A DNA stretch of 64,000 nt from NCBI GenBank assembly GCA_004210455.1, contig SEFA01000013.1, forward strand, positions 1 through 64,000. The letters run 5' to 3'. The first letter of the stretch is position 1. Each line of letters starts with the position of its first letter. The position numbers and the translations under genes are program-made. The notes under the pieces are model-generated. The model was not told where the DNA came from, made no database searches, and saw only the letters and a program-made list of their open reading frames with translations. Below are positions 37,803-46,374 of this stretch, one piece after another. Source of the DNA: Rubrivivax sp. (GTDB taxonomy: Bacteria > Pseudomonadota > Gammaproteobacteria > Burkholderiales > Burkholderiaceae_C).

Positions 37803-39424
37803 GCGCCTGGAAGCCGCTGCTGCCCGTGGCGATGGTGGGGACGGACCGACAGTCCGGTCCTCTGCCCGAATGGCCCGGTGAGATCGGCGCGCTCGTTGCA
37901 CAAGTCGGTCAAGTCGTGTCGCCCGGACAGGCTGCGCCTGGCACGCAGGCCGCGCCGCCCGCCAGTGTCGTCGAGGGACCGGCGGGTCAGGTCTTGCGCA
38001 CGATGGCCGTCATCGCGACTTGCGACGCCGCGGGCACGCAGGACCGCATCTGGACCGCACCGCCCACGGAACCTGCGGCCGTCGACCGTCTCGCGGTCGT
38101 TCCCGAGCGCCTCGATGGGATCGAGGGCGTCGCCGGCTCGCCGCGCACGCTATTGCGCTGGGCGCTGACCGAAGCGCCCACGCGACTTCAGCAGTTGGCG
38201 TTCGTGGCACTGGCCGAGGCGGATCTGCGCCTGCCCGAGATGCTGCTGCCGCTGGCGCTGGACGCCGGACGACGCGCCGTCGCACTGCGCGCGCCGTTGC
38301 TGCCGGTGCTCGGCGAGCGCGGGCTGTGGCTGGCGCGTCAGCGCGAGGACTGGCATTACGCCGCGGGTGCCGGCGGTGACGCGCCCGGCGAGACCCAGTG
38401 GACCGACGGCACGCTGGAGCAACGCCGTGCCTTCCTTGCCCGCGAGCGGGCCGCCGACGCCGCCGCGGGGCGACGACGCCTGGAGGCCGCGCTGACGGAA
38501 CTCTCCGCGAAGGAGCGCGCCGATCTGGTGGCACAACTGGCGGTCGGACTCGAGATGGACGACGAGTCGCTCCTCGATCGGCTGCGCGCCGACCGCAGCC
38601 GTGAGGTGCGCGACGTCGCGCTCGCCCTGCTGCTGCGCCTGCCCGATGCCGCCCATCCACGACGCGCCGTCGAGCGGCTCTCTCCGCTGCTGCGCCGCGA
38701 GCGCGCGCTGCTCCGCCAGCACTGGGTCATCGATGCGCCCGAAGCCGCGGGCGCCGACTGGGCGTCCGATCAGATCGTCATCGCGCGCTCGTCCACCGAG
38801 AAGCTCGGCGAACGCGCCTGGTGGCTCTATCAACTGGTGCGCCAGGTGCCGCTGGACTGGTGGACCACCACGACAGGGATGACGCCCGCCGAACTGCTCG
38901 GCTGGGCGATCAAGACCGATTGGGCCGACGCCCTGGTGCGCGGATGGTTCGACGTTCTCTCCGCGACGGGCGAGATCGACTGGTGCGAAGCCTTCCTCGA
39001 GACGCAGACCCCGCTGCAGACGCATCAGGCGGCGCAGGCGCTCCAATGGCTGCCGCAGGTCCGTCGCGAACGCCACTGGCTGCGACACCTGCAACAGGGC
39101 GCCTTGCCGCTGTCGGCGCTCGTCGCCGCGGCGAGCGGCGGCGAGACGCTCGGCGCGGAGCTCTCGCAGGCGATGACCGGCCAACTGCTGTCGCGCGCCC
39201 GCGCCGGGACGCTGAAGGACGACTACGCCGTCCGCGCGATGCTGGTCGACTTCGGCGCGGTCGTGCATGCCGACAGCCTCTCCGCCTACGCCTCGCTGGC
39301 CGACATCCGCGCCGCCGACGAAACCGCCGCCCACGCGGAGCAGCTGCAGGCCGTCGCGCAGACGGCCGCGCTGCGCCGCGCCCTGCTCGCCCTCTCACCC
39401 GATCCGACCCCGAGGACCTCATGA
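37799..39424 (+). CDS. DUF5691-family protein
   Basis: 541 aa from ATG 37799. Helix-rich with Leu/Arg-rich repeats (for example LRADRSREVRDVALALLLRL near residue 260) that look like HEAT-type helical pairs, and an N-terminal start MSAWKPLLPVAMVGTDR typical of DUF5691. It probably acts as a scaffold or adaptor in a complex with the MoxR ATPase. It overlaps both neighbours by ATGA. No catalytic motif was seen. Confidence 0.7.
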   Translation: MSAWKPLLPVAMVGTDRQSGPLPEWPGEIGALVAQVGQVVSPGQAAPGTQAAPPASVVEGPAGQVLRTMAVIATCDAAGTQDRIWTAPPTEPAAVDRLAVVPERLDGIEGVAGSPRTLLRWALTEAPTRLQQLAFVALAEADLRLPEMLLPLALDAGRRAVALRAPLLPVLGERGLWLARQREDWHYAAGAGGDAPGETQWTDGTLEQRRAFLARERAADAAAGRRRLEAALTELSAKERADLVAQLAVGLEMDDESLLDRLRADRSREVRDVALALLLRLPDAAHPRRAVERLSPLLRRERALLRQHWVIDAPEAAGADWASDQIVIARSSTEKLGERAWWLYQLVRQVPLDWWTTTTGMTPAELLGWAIKTDWADALVRGWFDVLSATGEIDWCEAFLETQTPLQTHQAAQALQWLPQVRRERHWLRHLQQGALPLSALVAAASGGETLGAELSQAMTGQLLSRARAGTLKDDYAVRAMLVDFGAVVHADSLSAYASLADIRAADETAAHAEQLQAVAQTAALRRALLALSPDPTPRTS

Positions 39425-40524
39425 CGACTTCCACCGAGACCGCCGCCTCGCACGTCCTGCGCCGCCATGCGGAGCACCAGTTCGCCGAGGAGCTCGCCGA
39501 GCTGAAGCGCCAGGACACGCGCACGCGTCCCGAGAACTGGGCGATGTCGCCCTGGGCGGTGCTGCGCTACCTGATGGGCGGGACGCTGGAGAACGGCTTC
39601 GAGGTCAGCGCCAAGTACATCGGCGACGAACGGCTGATGGAGATCGCCGTCGCCACGCTGGCGACCGACCGCGCGCTGCTGCTCTACGGCGTGCCGGGCA
39701 CCGCGAAGTCGTGGGTGTCGGAACACCTGTCGGCGGCCGTCAGCGGCGATTCGACGCTGCTGATCCAGGGCACCGCCGGCACCGGCGAGGAACAGCTGCG
39801 CTACGGCTGGAACTACGCGCAGCTGCTGGCCAACGGGCCCAGCGAGGCGGCGCTGGTGCCCAGTCCGATGATGAAGGCGATGCGCGACGGCAAGATCGCC
39901 CGCATCGAGGAACTGACCCGCATCCCCGCCGACGTGCAGGACTGCCTGATCACCGTGCTGTCGGAGAAGACGCTGCCGGTGCCCGAGCTGGGCTCGGAGG
40001 TGCAGGCCACGCGCGGCTTCAGCGTGATCGCGACGGCCAACAACCGCGACAAGGGCGTCAACGAGCTGTCCGCCGCGCTGAAGCGCCGCTTCAACACCGT
40101 GGTGCTGCCGGTGCCGGCCAGCGAGGACGCGGAGGTGTCCATCGTCGTCAAGCGCGTGGCCGAGCTGGGCGTGTCGCTGCAGCTGCCGGCCGAGCCGCCG
40201 GCGCTCAAGGAAGTGCGGCGCATCGTCCAGATCTTCCGCGAACTGCGCAACGGTCGGACCGAGGACGGCAAGACCCAGCTGAAGTCGCCCAGCGGCACGC
40301 TGTCGACGGCGGAGGCGATTTCCGTGATCAACAGCGGCATGGCGCTGGCCGGCCACTTCGGCGACGGCGTACTGCGCCCGCGCGATGTGGCCTCGGGCCT
40401 GCTCGGCGCGATCGTCAAGGATCCCGTGCAGGACCAGGTCGTCTGGAACGAATACCTGGAGACCGTCGTGAAGGAACGCACCGACTGGAAGGACCTGTAC
40501 CGCGCCTGCCGCGAGCAGTCCTGA
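39421..40524 (+). CDS. MoxR-family AAA+ ATPase
   Basis: 367 aa. Walker A GVPGTAKS at 90-97; the Walker B segment reads RIEEL (E163, E164) where most MoxR proteins have DE; sensor 1 IATANN near 203-208; arginine finger LKRRFN; sensor 2 region near 310. MoxR ATPases act as chaperones that remodel or activate partner complexes, usually with a VWA protein, which is encoded at 42904. Thirteen bp before the DUF5682 gene. Confidence 0.88.
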   Translation: MTTSTETAASHVLRRHAEHQFAEELAELKRQDTRTRPENWAMSPWAVLRYLMGGTLENGFEVSAKYIGDERLMEIAVATLATDRALLLYGVPGTAKSWVSEHLSAAVSGDSTLLIQGTAGTGEEQLRYGWNYAQLLANGPSEAALVPSPMMKAMRDGKIARIEELTRIPADVQDCLITVLSEKTLPVPELGSEVQATRGFSVIATANNRDKGVNELSAALKRRFNTVVLPVPASEDAEVSIVVKRVAELGVSLQLPAEPPALKEVRRIVQIFRELRNGRTEDGKTQLKSPSGTLSTAEAISVINSGMALAGHFGDGVLRPRDVASGLLGAIVKDPVQDQVVWNEYLETVVKERTDWKDLYRACREQS

Positions 40525-40537
40525 GGCGCGGGGCGCC

Positions 40538-42907
40538 ATGAGCGATCCGGTCCACTACTTCGGCGTGCGGCACCACGGCCCGGGCTGCGCGCGCAGCCTG
40601 CTCGCCGCCTTCGAGGCGCTGAAGCCCGACTGCGTGCTCATCGAGGGGCCGCCCGAAGCGGACGGCCTCGTCGCCGCCGTGCTCGATCCCGCGATGACGC
40701 CGCCGGTGGCGCTGCTCACGCACGGGGTCGAGGAATCCGGCCGCGCGGTCTATCACCCGTTCGCGAGCTTTTCGCCGGAGTGGCAGGCCTTGCGCTGGGC
40801 CGGACTTGCCGGCGTGCCGGTGCGGTTCATCGATCTGCCGGTCGGCGTCTCGCTTGCGTTGGAGAAGGCGGGGGAGGAAGAGGAACGGCAAGCCGCCGAG
40901 GCGCCCCAGGCCGATCAGACGGGTGAAGCGGGCGAAGCGGAACAGCCCACCGAGCCGTCGACGCGTCGCGGCGATCCGCTGGACTGGCTCGCCCGCGCGG
41001 CGGGTTACGCCGACGGCGAGACCTGGTGGAATCACATGGTCGAGGAGCGCGGCGACGGCGAGGACCTGTTCGCGGCGATCTCCGAGGCGATGACCACCCT
41101 GCGCGCCGAGTCCGGCGAGGACGACACGCTGGCTCCCCGCACGCCGCGCGCCCATCGCGAGGTGCTGCGGGAGGCCCACATGCGCCAGTGCATCCGCGCG
41201 GCGCGCAAGGAGGGCTTCGAGCGCATCGCGGTGGTCTGCGGCGCGTGGCACCTGGGCGGCCTGCGGGCGGACTTCACCGCGAAGGCGGACCAGGCACTGC
41301 TGAAGGGCGTGCCCAAGCTCAAGGTCACCAGCACGTGGGTGCCGTGGACGTATCGGCACCTCGCGCGCGCCAGCGGCTACGGCGCGGGCATCCACTCGCC
41401 GGGCTGGTACGAACACCTGTGGCTGAGCGGCCAGGAAAGCCAGGACAGCAAGGCAGGTCAAGAAGGCCAGGAGGGCAAGAGCGGCCACCCGGGTGGCGGG
41501 CGCCGTCCCCGCGCGATCGGCTGGCTGGCGCGCGTCGCGCGACTGATGCGCGAGCGCGATCTCGACTGCTCGTCCGCCCACCTGATCGAGGCGGCCCGGC
41601 TGGCCGACACGCTGGCCGCGCTGCGGCAACGGCCCGCGCCGGGCCTGGACGAGTTGCACGAAGCGACGCGCACCGTCATGACGCTGGGCGACGAGGCGGT
41701 GCTCGGTTTCATCCGCGACGAACTGGTCATCGGCGACCGCCTGGGTCGCGTGCCGGCGGACGTGCCCACGGTGCCGCTGCAGCGCAATCTCGAACAACTG
41801 CAGAAGTCGCTGCGCATGAAGCCGGAGGCGACGCAGAAGACGCTCGACCTCGACCTGCGCCAGCCCAACGACCTGGCGCGCAGCCACCTGCTGCACCGGC
41901 TGCGGCTGATCGACCTGCCGTGGGGCGAGATCGCGCGCACGGGCAAGTCCTCGCGCGGCACCTTCCACGAGGTCTGGACGCTGCAATGGCAGCCCGAGTT
42001 CGCGCTGCGCGTGATCGAGGCGAGCCGCTGGGGCCAGTCGGTCGCGCAGGCGGCGACGACCGCGGTGGCAGAGCGCTGCGGGCGGGCCACGCACCTGGCG
42101 GCGTTGGCTGAACTCGTCGATCGCGTGCTGCTGGCCGATCTGCCGGAGGCGGTGACGATCGCGTCGCGTGCGCTGCAGGACCACGCCGCGGTCACCGGCG
42201 ATGCCGATCAGCTGCTGGGCGCGCTGCCGCCGCTGGCCAACGTCTTCCGCTACGGCAACGTGCGGCAGACCGACGCGGCCCTGGTGGGCCATGTCTTCGA
42301 CGGCCTGGTGACGCGCGCGGCCATCAGCCTGCCGTTGATGGGCGATTCACTGGACGAGGCCGCGGCGGAACAGGTCCGCGACCGGGTGCTCGGCGCGCAG
42401 GCGGCGGTGGGGCTGCGGGATCCGGGCCGCCAGTCCGAGCCCTCGACGCAATGGCGCGCCGCGATCTCGCAACTGGCCGTCCGCGAAGGCGCGCACGCGC
42501 TGCTGCGCGGCCTGTGCACGCGATTGCTGCTGGACGACGCGCTGATCACGGCGGACGACGCGGGAACGGCGATGTCGCTGCAACTGTCGCGCGCCGCGGA
42601 ACCGGCCAAGGCCGCGGCGTGGCTGGACGGCTTCCTCAACCGCAATGCCGTCGTGCTGCTGCATCACGACGGCGTCTGGCCGCTGGTCGACGCCTGGCTG
42701 GCCGGGCTCGACGACGAGCATTTCATCCGCGTGCTGCCGCTGGTGCGACGCACCTTCGGGCACTTCGACGCGGGCGAGCGACGCGACCTCGGTCAACGCG
42801 CGGCGCGCAAGGGCGCCGGGGCCGCGATGGCCGCGGCGGAATGGGACGACGCGCGCGCGGCGCTGCCGCTGCCGCTGCTGCGATGGATGCTGGGAGTGGG
42901 GGCATGA
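40538..42907 (+). CDS. DUF5682-family protein, TraB/ChaN/EreA-like hydrolase candidate
   Basis: 789 aa. N-terminal motifs GVRHHGPG (about residues 9-16), VLIEGPPEADGL (33-44) and VVCGAWHLGGL (232-242) have the spacing His...Glu...GAxH seen in the TraB/TIKI/GumN and ChaN/EreA superfamily of putative metallohydrolases. A Gln/Glu/Ala-rich linker with KAGQEGQEGK (about residue 308) is followed by a long helical C-terminal half without recognised domains. In the operon it may be the enzymatic effector or a signal-processing hydrolase. Overlaps the VWA gene by ATGA. Confidence 0.65.
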   Translation: MSDPVHYFGVRHHGPGCARSLLAAFEALKPDCVLIEGPPEADGLVAAVLDPAMTPPVALLTHGVEESGRAVYHPFASFSPEWQALRWAGLAGVPVRFIDLPVGVSLALEKAGEEEERQAAEAPQADQTGEAGEAEQPTEPSTRRGDPLDWLARAAGYADGETWWNHMVEERGDGEDLFAAISEAMTTLRAESGEDDTLAPRTPRAHREVLREAHMRQCIRAARKEGFERIAVVCGAWHLGGLRADFTAKADQALLKGVPKLKVTSTWVPWTYRHLARASGYGAGIHSPGWYEHLWLSGQESQDSKAGQEGQEGKSGHPGGGRRPRAIGWLARVARLMRERDLDCSSAHLIEAARLADTLAALRQRPAPGLDELHEATRTVMTLGDEAVLGFIRDELVIGDRLGRVPADVPTVPLQRNLEQLQKSLRMKPEATQKTLDLDLRQPNDLARSHLLHRLRLIDLPWGEIARTGKSSRGTFHEVWTLQWQPEFALRVIEASRWGQSVAQAATTAVAERCGRATHLAALAELVDRVLLADLPEAVTIASRALQDHAAVTGDADQLLGALPPLANVFRYGNVRQTDAALVGHVFDGLVTRAAISLPLMGDSLDEAAAEQVRDRVLGAQAAVGLRDPGRQSEPSTQWRAAISQLAVREGAHALLRGLCTRLLLDDALITADDAGTAMSLQLSRAAEPAKAAAWLDGFLNRNAVVLLHHDGVWPLVDAWLAGLDDEHFIRVLPLVRRTFGHFDAGERRDLGQRAARKGAGAAMAAAEWDDARAALPLPLLRWMLGVGA

Positions 42908-44127
42908 GCGCGCCAGACGACTTGACGGATCCGGCGGCCACTGTGAGCGGTCCCGCGACGACGACCGATGCGGATCGCCTGCGCCGCTGGCGCCTGGTGC
43001 TCGGCGGCGAAGCCGAAGACAGCTGCGGCGGCCTGCACGGCGACGCGGTGGAGATGGACCAGGCGCTGAGCGCGCTCTACGGCGACGGCGGTGGCCTGGG
43101 CGACGACCGGCGCGGCGGACGCGGCAACTCCGCGCCGCGCGTGGCGCGATGGCTGGGCGACATCCGCAAGTACTTCCCGAGTTCCGTCGTTCAGGTGATG
43201 CAGAAGGACGCGCTGGAGCGCCTGAACCTGCGCGACATGCTGCTGCAGCCGGAGATGCTGCAGGGCGTGCAGCCCGACGTCCATCTGGTCGCGAACCTCA
43301 TGGCCCTGTCCCGGGTGATCCCGGCGGGCACGAAGGACACGGCCCGCCGCGTCGTGCGGCAGGTCGTCGACGAGTTGATGAAGCGCCTGGAGGAGCCGAT
43401 GCGCGCGGCCGTGACCGGCGCGCTGGACCGCAGCCAGCGTAACCGCCGCCCGAGGCTGGCGGAGATCGACTGGCACCGCACCATCCGCGCCAACCTGCGT
43501 CACTGGCAGCCGGAGCTCCGCACGGTGGTGCCCGAGACGCTGCACGGCTACGGGCGCAAGGCGCGACGTCCGCAGCGCGAGGTGGTGCTCTGCATCGACC
43601 AGAGCGGGTCGATGGCGAACTCGGTGGTGTACTCGAGCATCTTCGGCGCGGTGCTCGCCTCGCTGCCTGCAGTCAGCACCAGGCTGGTCGTCTTCGACAC
43701 GGCGGTGGTCGACATGACGGAGCAGCTCGACGATCCGGTCGATCTGCTGTTCGGCGTGCAACTGGGCGGCGGCACCGACATCAACGGCGCGGTGGCCTAT
43801 TGCCAGTCCCTGATCCGAGAGCCGCGCAACACGATCTTCGTGCTCATCTCCGATCTGTACGAAGGCGGCGTCGAGCCGCAACTGCTGCGACGCGCGGCGG
43901 CGCTGGTCGAGAGCGGCGTGCAGTGCGTGGCCCTGCTGGCGCTGAGCGACGAAGGCGCGCCGGCCTACGACCGCGCGCTCGCGGCCAAGCTGGCGGCGCT
44001 GGGCGTGCCGTCCTTCGCATGCACGCCGGACGCTTTCCCAGGCCTGATGGCCGCGGCGATCCGGCGCGACGACATTGGCGCGTGGGCGGCAGCGCAGGGG
44101 ATCGTCACGGCGGCCAAGGGCGTCTGA
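42904..44127 (+). CDS. VWA (von Willebrand factor A) domain protein
   Basis: 407 aa. The MIDAS metal site is complete: D232-Q-S-G-S-M, then GGGTDING (T291) and a third Asp in LISDLYEGG. Residues 1-225 are a helical domain typical of VWA partners of MoxR ATPases. Cytoplasmic; no signal peptide or membrane segment. Last gene of the five-gene operon; it ends 7 bp from the convergent DJ-1 gene. Confidence 0.88.
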   Translation: MSAPDDLTDPAATVSGPATTTDADRLRRWRLVLGGEAEDSCGGLHGDAVEMDQALSALYGDGGGLGDDRRGGRGNSAPRVARWLGDIRKYFPSSVVQVMQKDALERLNLRDMLLQPEMLQGVQPDVHLVANLMALSRVIPAGTKDTARRVVRQVVDELMKRLEEPMRAAVTGALDRSQRNRRPRLAEIDWHRTIRANLRHWQPELRTVVPETLHGYGRKARRPQREVVLCIDQSGSMANSVVYSSIFGAVLASLPAVSTRLVVFDTAVVDMTEQLDDPVDLLFGVQLGGGTDINGAVAYCQSLIREPRNTIFVLISDLYEGGVEPQLLRRAAALVESGVQCVALLALSDEGAPAYDRALAAKLAALGVPSFACTPDAFPGLMAAAIRRDDIGAWAAAQGIVTAAKGV

Positions 44128-44134
44128 GACGCGC

Positions 44135-44773
44135 TCAGCGTCCGCCCGCGCCTTGCGCCATCTTCGCGAAGTAGGCCGACTTGCCGGTCTTGTTGAGCTG
44201 ATACCAAGCTTCGAGCGTCTCGGGCTCGTAGATGTCGAGCGTGTCGAAGATGGCTCGCGCGAAGTCGAGCGCGGACATGCCGCCCGCGGTGATCAGGCCC
44301 CGGTCGATCACGACGGGCTCGTCGACGTAGCGGTCGCTGCCGGCATATTCGCCGACGCCCTTCAGGTAGGACAGCGCGTTGCTCGTGTGCTGCCGGTCGT
44401 CGAGCGCGCCAAGCCGCGCCAGGCCCGCCGTGGCACCGCAGATCGCGGCGACGCGCTTGCCGGCGTCGAGGAACTCCTTGGCCTTCTTCGCGGCTTCCAT
44501 GTGCTCGCCCTTGTCCCAGCCGGCGCCGCCGGGAAGGATCAGCAGCTCGCTGTCGTCGGGGAACAGCGTCGAGAGGCGGATGTCGGGCATCACCGACAGG
44601 CCGCCCATCGATCGCGTCAGGTTGGCGCCGGCGGCGGCGACGGTCTTCACCTGCCAGTCGCCGGGCGTCTTCTGGAATTCGGGCGTGTTGATGCCCGCGA
44701 CCGCGTAGGCGGCCTCCCAGTCGGCGAAGCCTTCGAAGAGGTAGAGATGGACGGTGCGGGTAGGGGTGTTCAT
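44135..44773 (-). CDS. DJ-1/PfpI family protein
   Basis: 212 aa from ATG 44773. Class I glutamine-amidotransferase-like fold: LLILPGGAGWDKG, the nucleophile elbow AAICGATAGLARLG (Cys near residue 100) and ITAGGMSALDFA. This family contains proteases, glyoxalases and chaperones; related single-domain proteins are often annotated as cysteine hydrolases. Likely the third gene of a minus-strand group with two acetyltransferases (49-bp gap). Confidence 0.85.
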   Translation of the reverse strand: MNTPTRTVHLYLFEGFADWEAAYAVAGINTPEFQKTPGDWQVKTVAAAGANLTRSMGGLSVMPDIRLSTLFPDDSELLILPGGAGWDKGEHMEAAKKAKEFLDAGKRVAAICGATAGLARLGALDDRQHTSNALSYLKGVGEYAGSDRYVDEPVVIDRGLITAGGMSALDFARAIFDTLDIYEPETLEAWYQLNKTGKSAYFAKMAQGAGGR

Positions 44774-44822
44774 GCCGCCATGGCGGCAAGGTGCGTGCCT
44801 GCCGGATCTCCGCACCGGGCGA

Positions 44823-45260
44823 TCAGCCGGGCAGTTTCTTCACCATGAAGAACTTCGAGCCCGCGACGCCGTGGCCGGGGATCTCCAGTTGCACCGTGTA
44901 GCCCAGGCGCTCGTAGAACGGACGGGCCTGGAAGCTGAAGGTGCTGAGGTAGAAGGTGTCGCAGCCGCGCTCGACGGCGCGCTGCTCGAAGGCACGGACG
45001 ACGGCGGCGCCGACGCCGGCGTGCCGATGCGCGGCGTCGACCCAGAGCTGCTTGAGCTCGCAGCAGCGTCCGAGCGTGCGGCCGACCGCGCCGCCGACGA
45101 GGCGACCGCCGGCGTCGTAGGCGGCGCTCGACAGCCCGCGCTGCCCGTCGAAGGCGCCGTGGTCGCCGAAGGCCTCGTTGTGCTGGTCGAGACCTGCCTC
45201 GACCAACGCGGCAAGACCCGGCTTGGGGTCGTCGAAGGCGGCAGTGGTAAAGGCATTCAT
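44823..45260 (-). CDS. GNAT-family N-acetyltransferase
   Basis: 145 aa from ATG 45260. Acetyl-CoA loop in LWVDAAHRHAGVGAAVVRAFE (motif A, Q/R-x-x-G-x-G/A partly degenerate), then FYLSTFSFQARPFYERLGY. The substrate is unknown. Start overlaps the stop of the upstream GNAT gene (ATGA), so they are co-translated. Confidence 0.85.
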   Translation of the reverse strand: MNAFTTAAFDDPKPGLAALVEAGLDQHNEAFGDHGAFDGQRGLSSAAYDAGGRLVGGAVGRTLGRCCELKQLWVDAAHRHAGVGAAVVRAFEQRAVERGCDTFYLSTFSFQARPFYERLGYTVQLEIPGHGVAGSKFFMVKKLPG

Positions 45261-45778
45261 GCGGACAGCGCCTTGGTCAATCGGACCATCATGGTCTGCG
45301 TCAGTTGATTGGGACCGCGCTCCGATTCGACGTAGCCGTTGCGGCCATAGAGGCCGATCAACGGCATGTTGGTCTCGGACGTCCAGGTGCATGCGAACGG
45401 CACGCGGCATTCGAGGAACCAGGCTTCGGCATGCGCGAGCAGGCGTTGCGCGACGCCGAGCCGACGCGCCTCCGGCACGACGTAGGTGGTCGAGATCAAA
45501 CCGAAAGGTGCTGCGTGGAGCCCGGCGGTAACGGAATCGGCATCGGACTCGACGCGATAGATCGTGTGGCCGACGATGACGCCGGCTTCGTCCGCAGCAA
45601 CGACGACTTCCGCGGCGCGGCCGTCAAGGTGCCACCGCACGCGCTCGCGCAGCCAGTCCATCGAATACATCGTGCCGCCGGCCTCCTCGCCTTCGACTTC
45701 AATCAGGGTCGCGCGCATGCGCTCGGCGACGAGGTCGATGGCGTCGGTGTCGGCGAGCGAGAGCGGGCGCAGCAGCAT
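45257..45778 (-). CDS. GNAT-family N-acetyltransferase
   Basis: 173 aa from ATG 45778. The core ISTTYVVPEARRLGVAQRLLAHA is GNAT motif A and NMPLIGLYGRNGYVESERG the motif B region. The longer frame upstream would overlap the divergent acetyltransferase gene. Substrate unknown. Confidence 0.82.
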   Translation of the reverse strand: MLLRPLSLADTDAIDLVAERMRATLIEVEGEEAGGTMYSMDWLRERVRWHLDGRAAEVVVAADEAGVIVGHTIYRVESDADSVTAGLHAAPFGLISTTYVVPEARRLGVAQRLLAHAEAWFLECRVPFACTWTSETNMPLIGLYGRNGYVESERGPNQLTQTMMVRLTKALSA

Positions 45779-45840
45779 GGGTGATTGGCGAGGGGCGATC
45801 CGCCATGTTAGGCGGTTGGCTGTTCGGAGACACTCTCGCC

Positions 45841-46374
45841 ATGCCTGCCTTTCCACCACTGGATGCGCCGCCGCTGCGCCTCGAACCCGTCTCCGTCGAG
45901 CACGCCGAGGAGATGCATGTCGTGCTCGCCGATCCGTCGATCTACGAGTTCATCGATGAGGACGGACCGCCCACGCTCGAATGGCTGCGCGAGGCTTATG
46001 CGCGGCGCGCGAAGGGACGATCGCCGGATGGCAGCGAGTTGTGGTTCAACTGGATGATTCGTTGTGACGACGGTCGATTGATCGGTTATGCGCAGGCGAC
46101 GATCGAGTCGCCGGAGATTTGCTGGATCGCCTACGTGCTTTCGGCTGAAGGGCGAGGGCAGGGGCATGCCACGCGCGCGGTGGCGGTGATGATTGACTAC
46201 CTCCGCGACGCCCACGACGTTCGACGATTGCTGGCCTCGGTGGACGCCGGCAACGCGCGTTCGATCGCCTTGCTTGAGCGGCTCGGTTTCATCGGCGCAG
46301 ACGCGGACCTCGCTCGTAACTTTGAGATCTATGGATCCGGCCGGCTCTATGTGAGTCCGTCGGCGTCAGCGTAG
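45841..46374 (+). CDS. GNAT-family N-acetyltransferase (RimJ/RimL type)
   Basis: 177 aa from ATG 45841, chosen for GGAGA 10 bp upstream; in-frame ATG 45805 and 45781 are alternatives. LRLEPVSVEHAEEMHVVLAD and IAYVLSAEGRGQGHATRAV are typical of RimL-like acetyltransferases that modify N-terminal residues or small molecules. The C-terminus overlaps the convergent TlpA-like gene by 9 bp. Confidence 0.85.
   Translation: MPAFPPLDAPPLRLEPVSVEHAEEMHVVLADPSIYEFIDEDGPPTLEWLREAYARRAKGRSPDGSELWFNWMIRCDDGRLIGYAQATIESPEICWIAYVLSAEGRGQGHATRAVAVMIDYLRDAHDVRRLLASVDAGNARSIALLERLGFIGADADLARNFEIYGSGRLYVSPSASA

Noticed and set aside
36242-44127. Prophage or integrative element around the accessory block
   Set aside because: No integrase, transposase, tRNA target or flanking direct repeat was seen.
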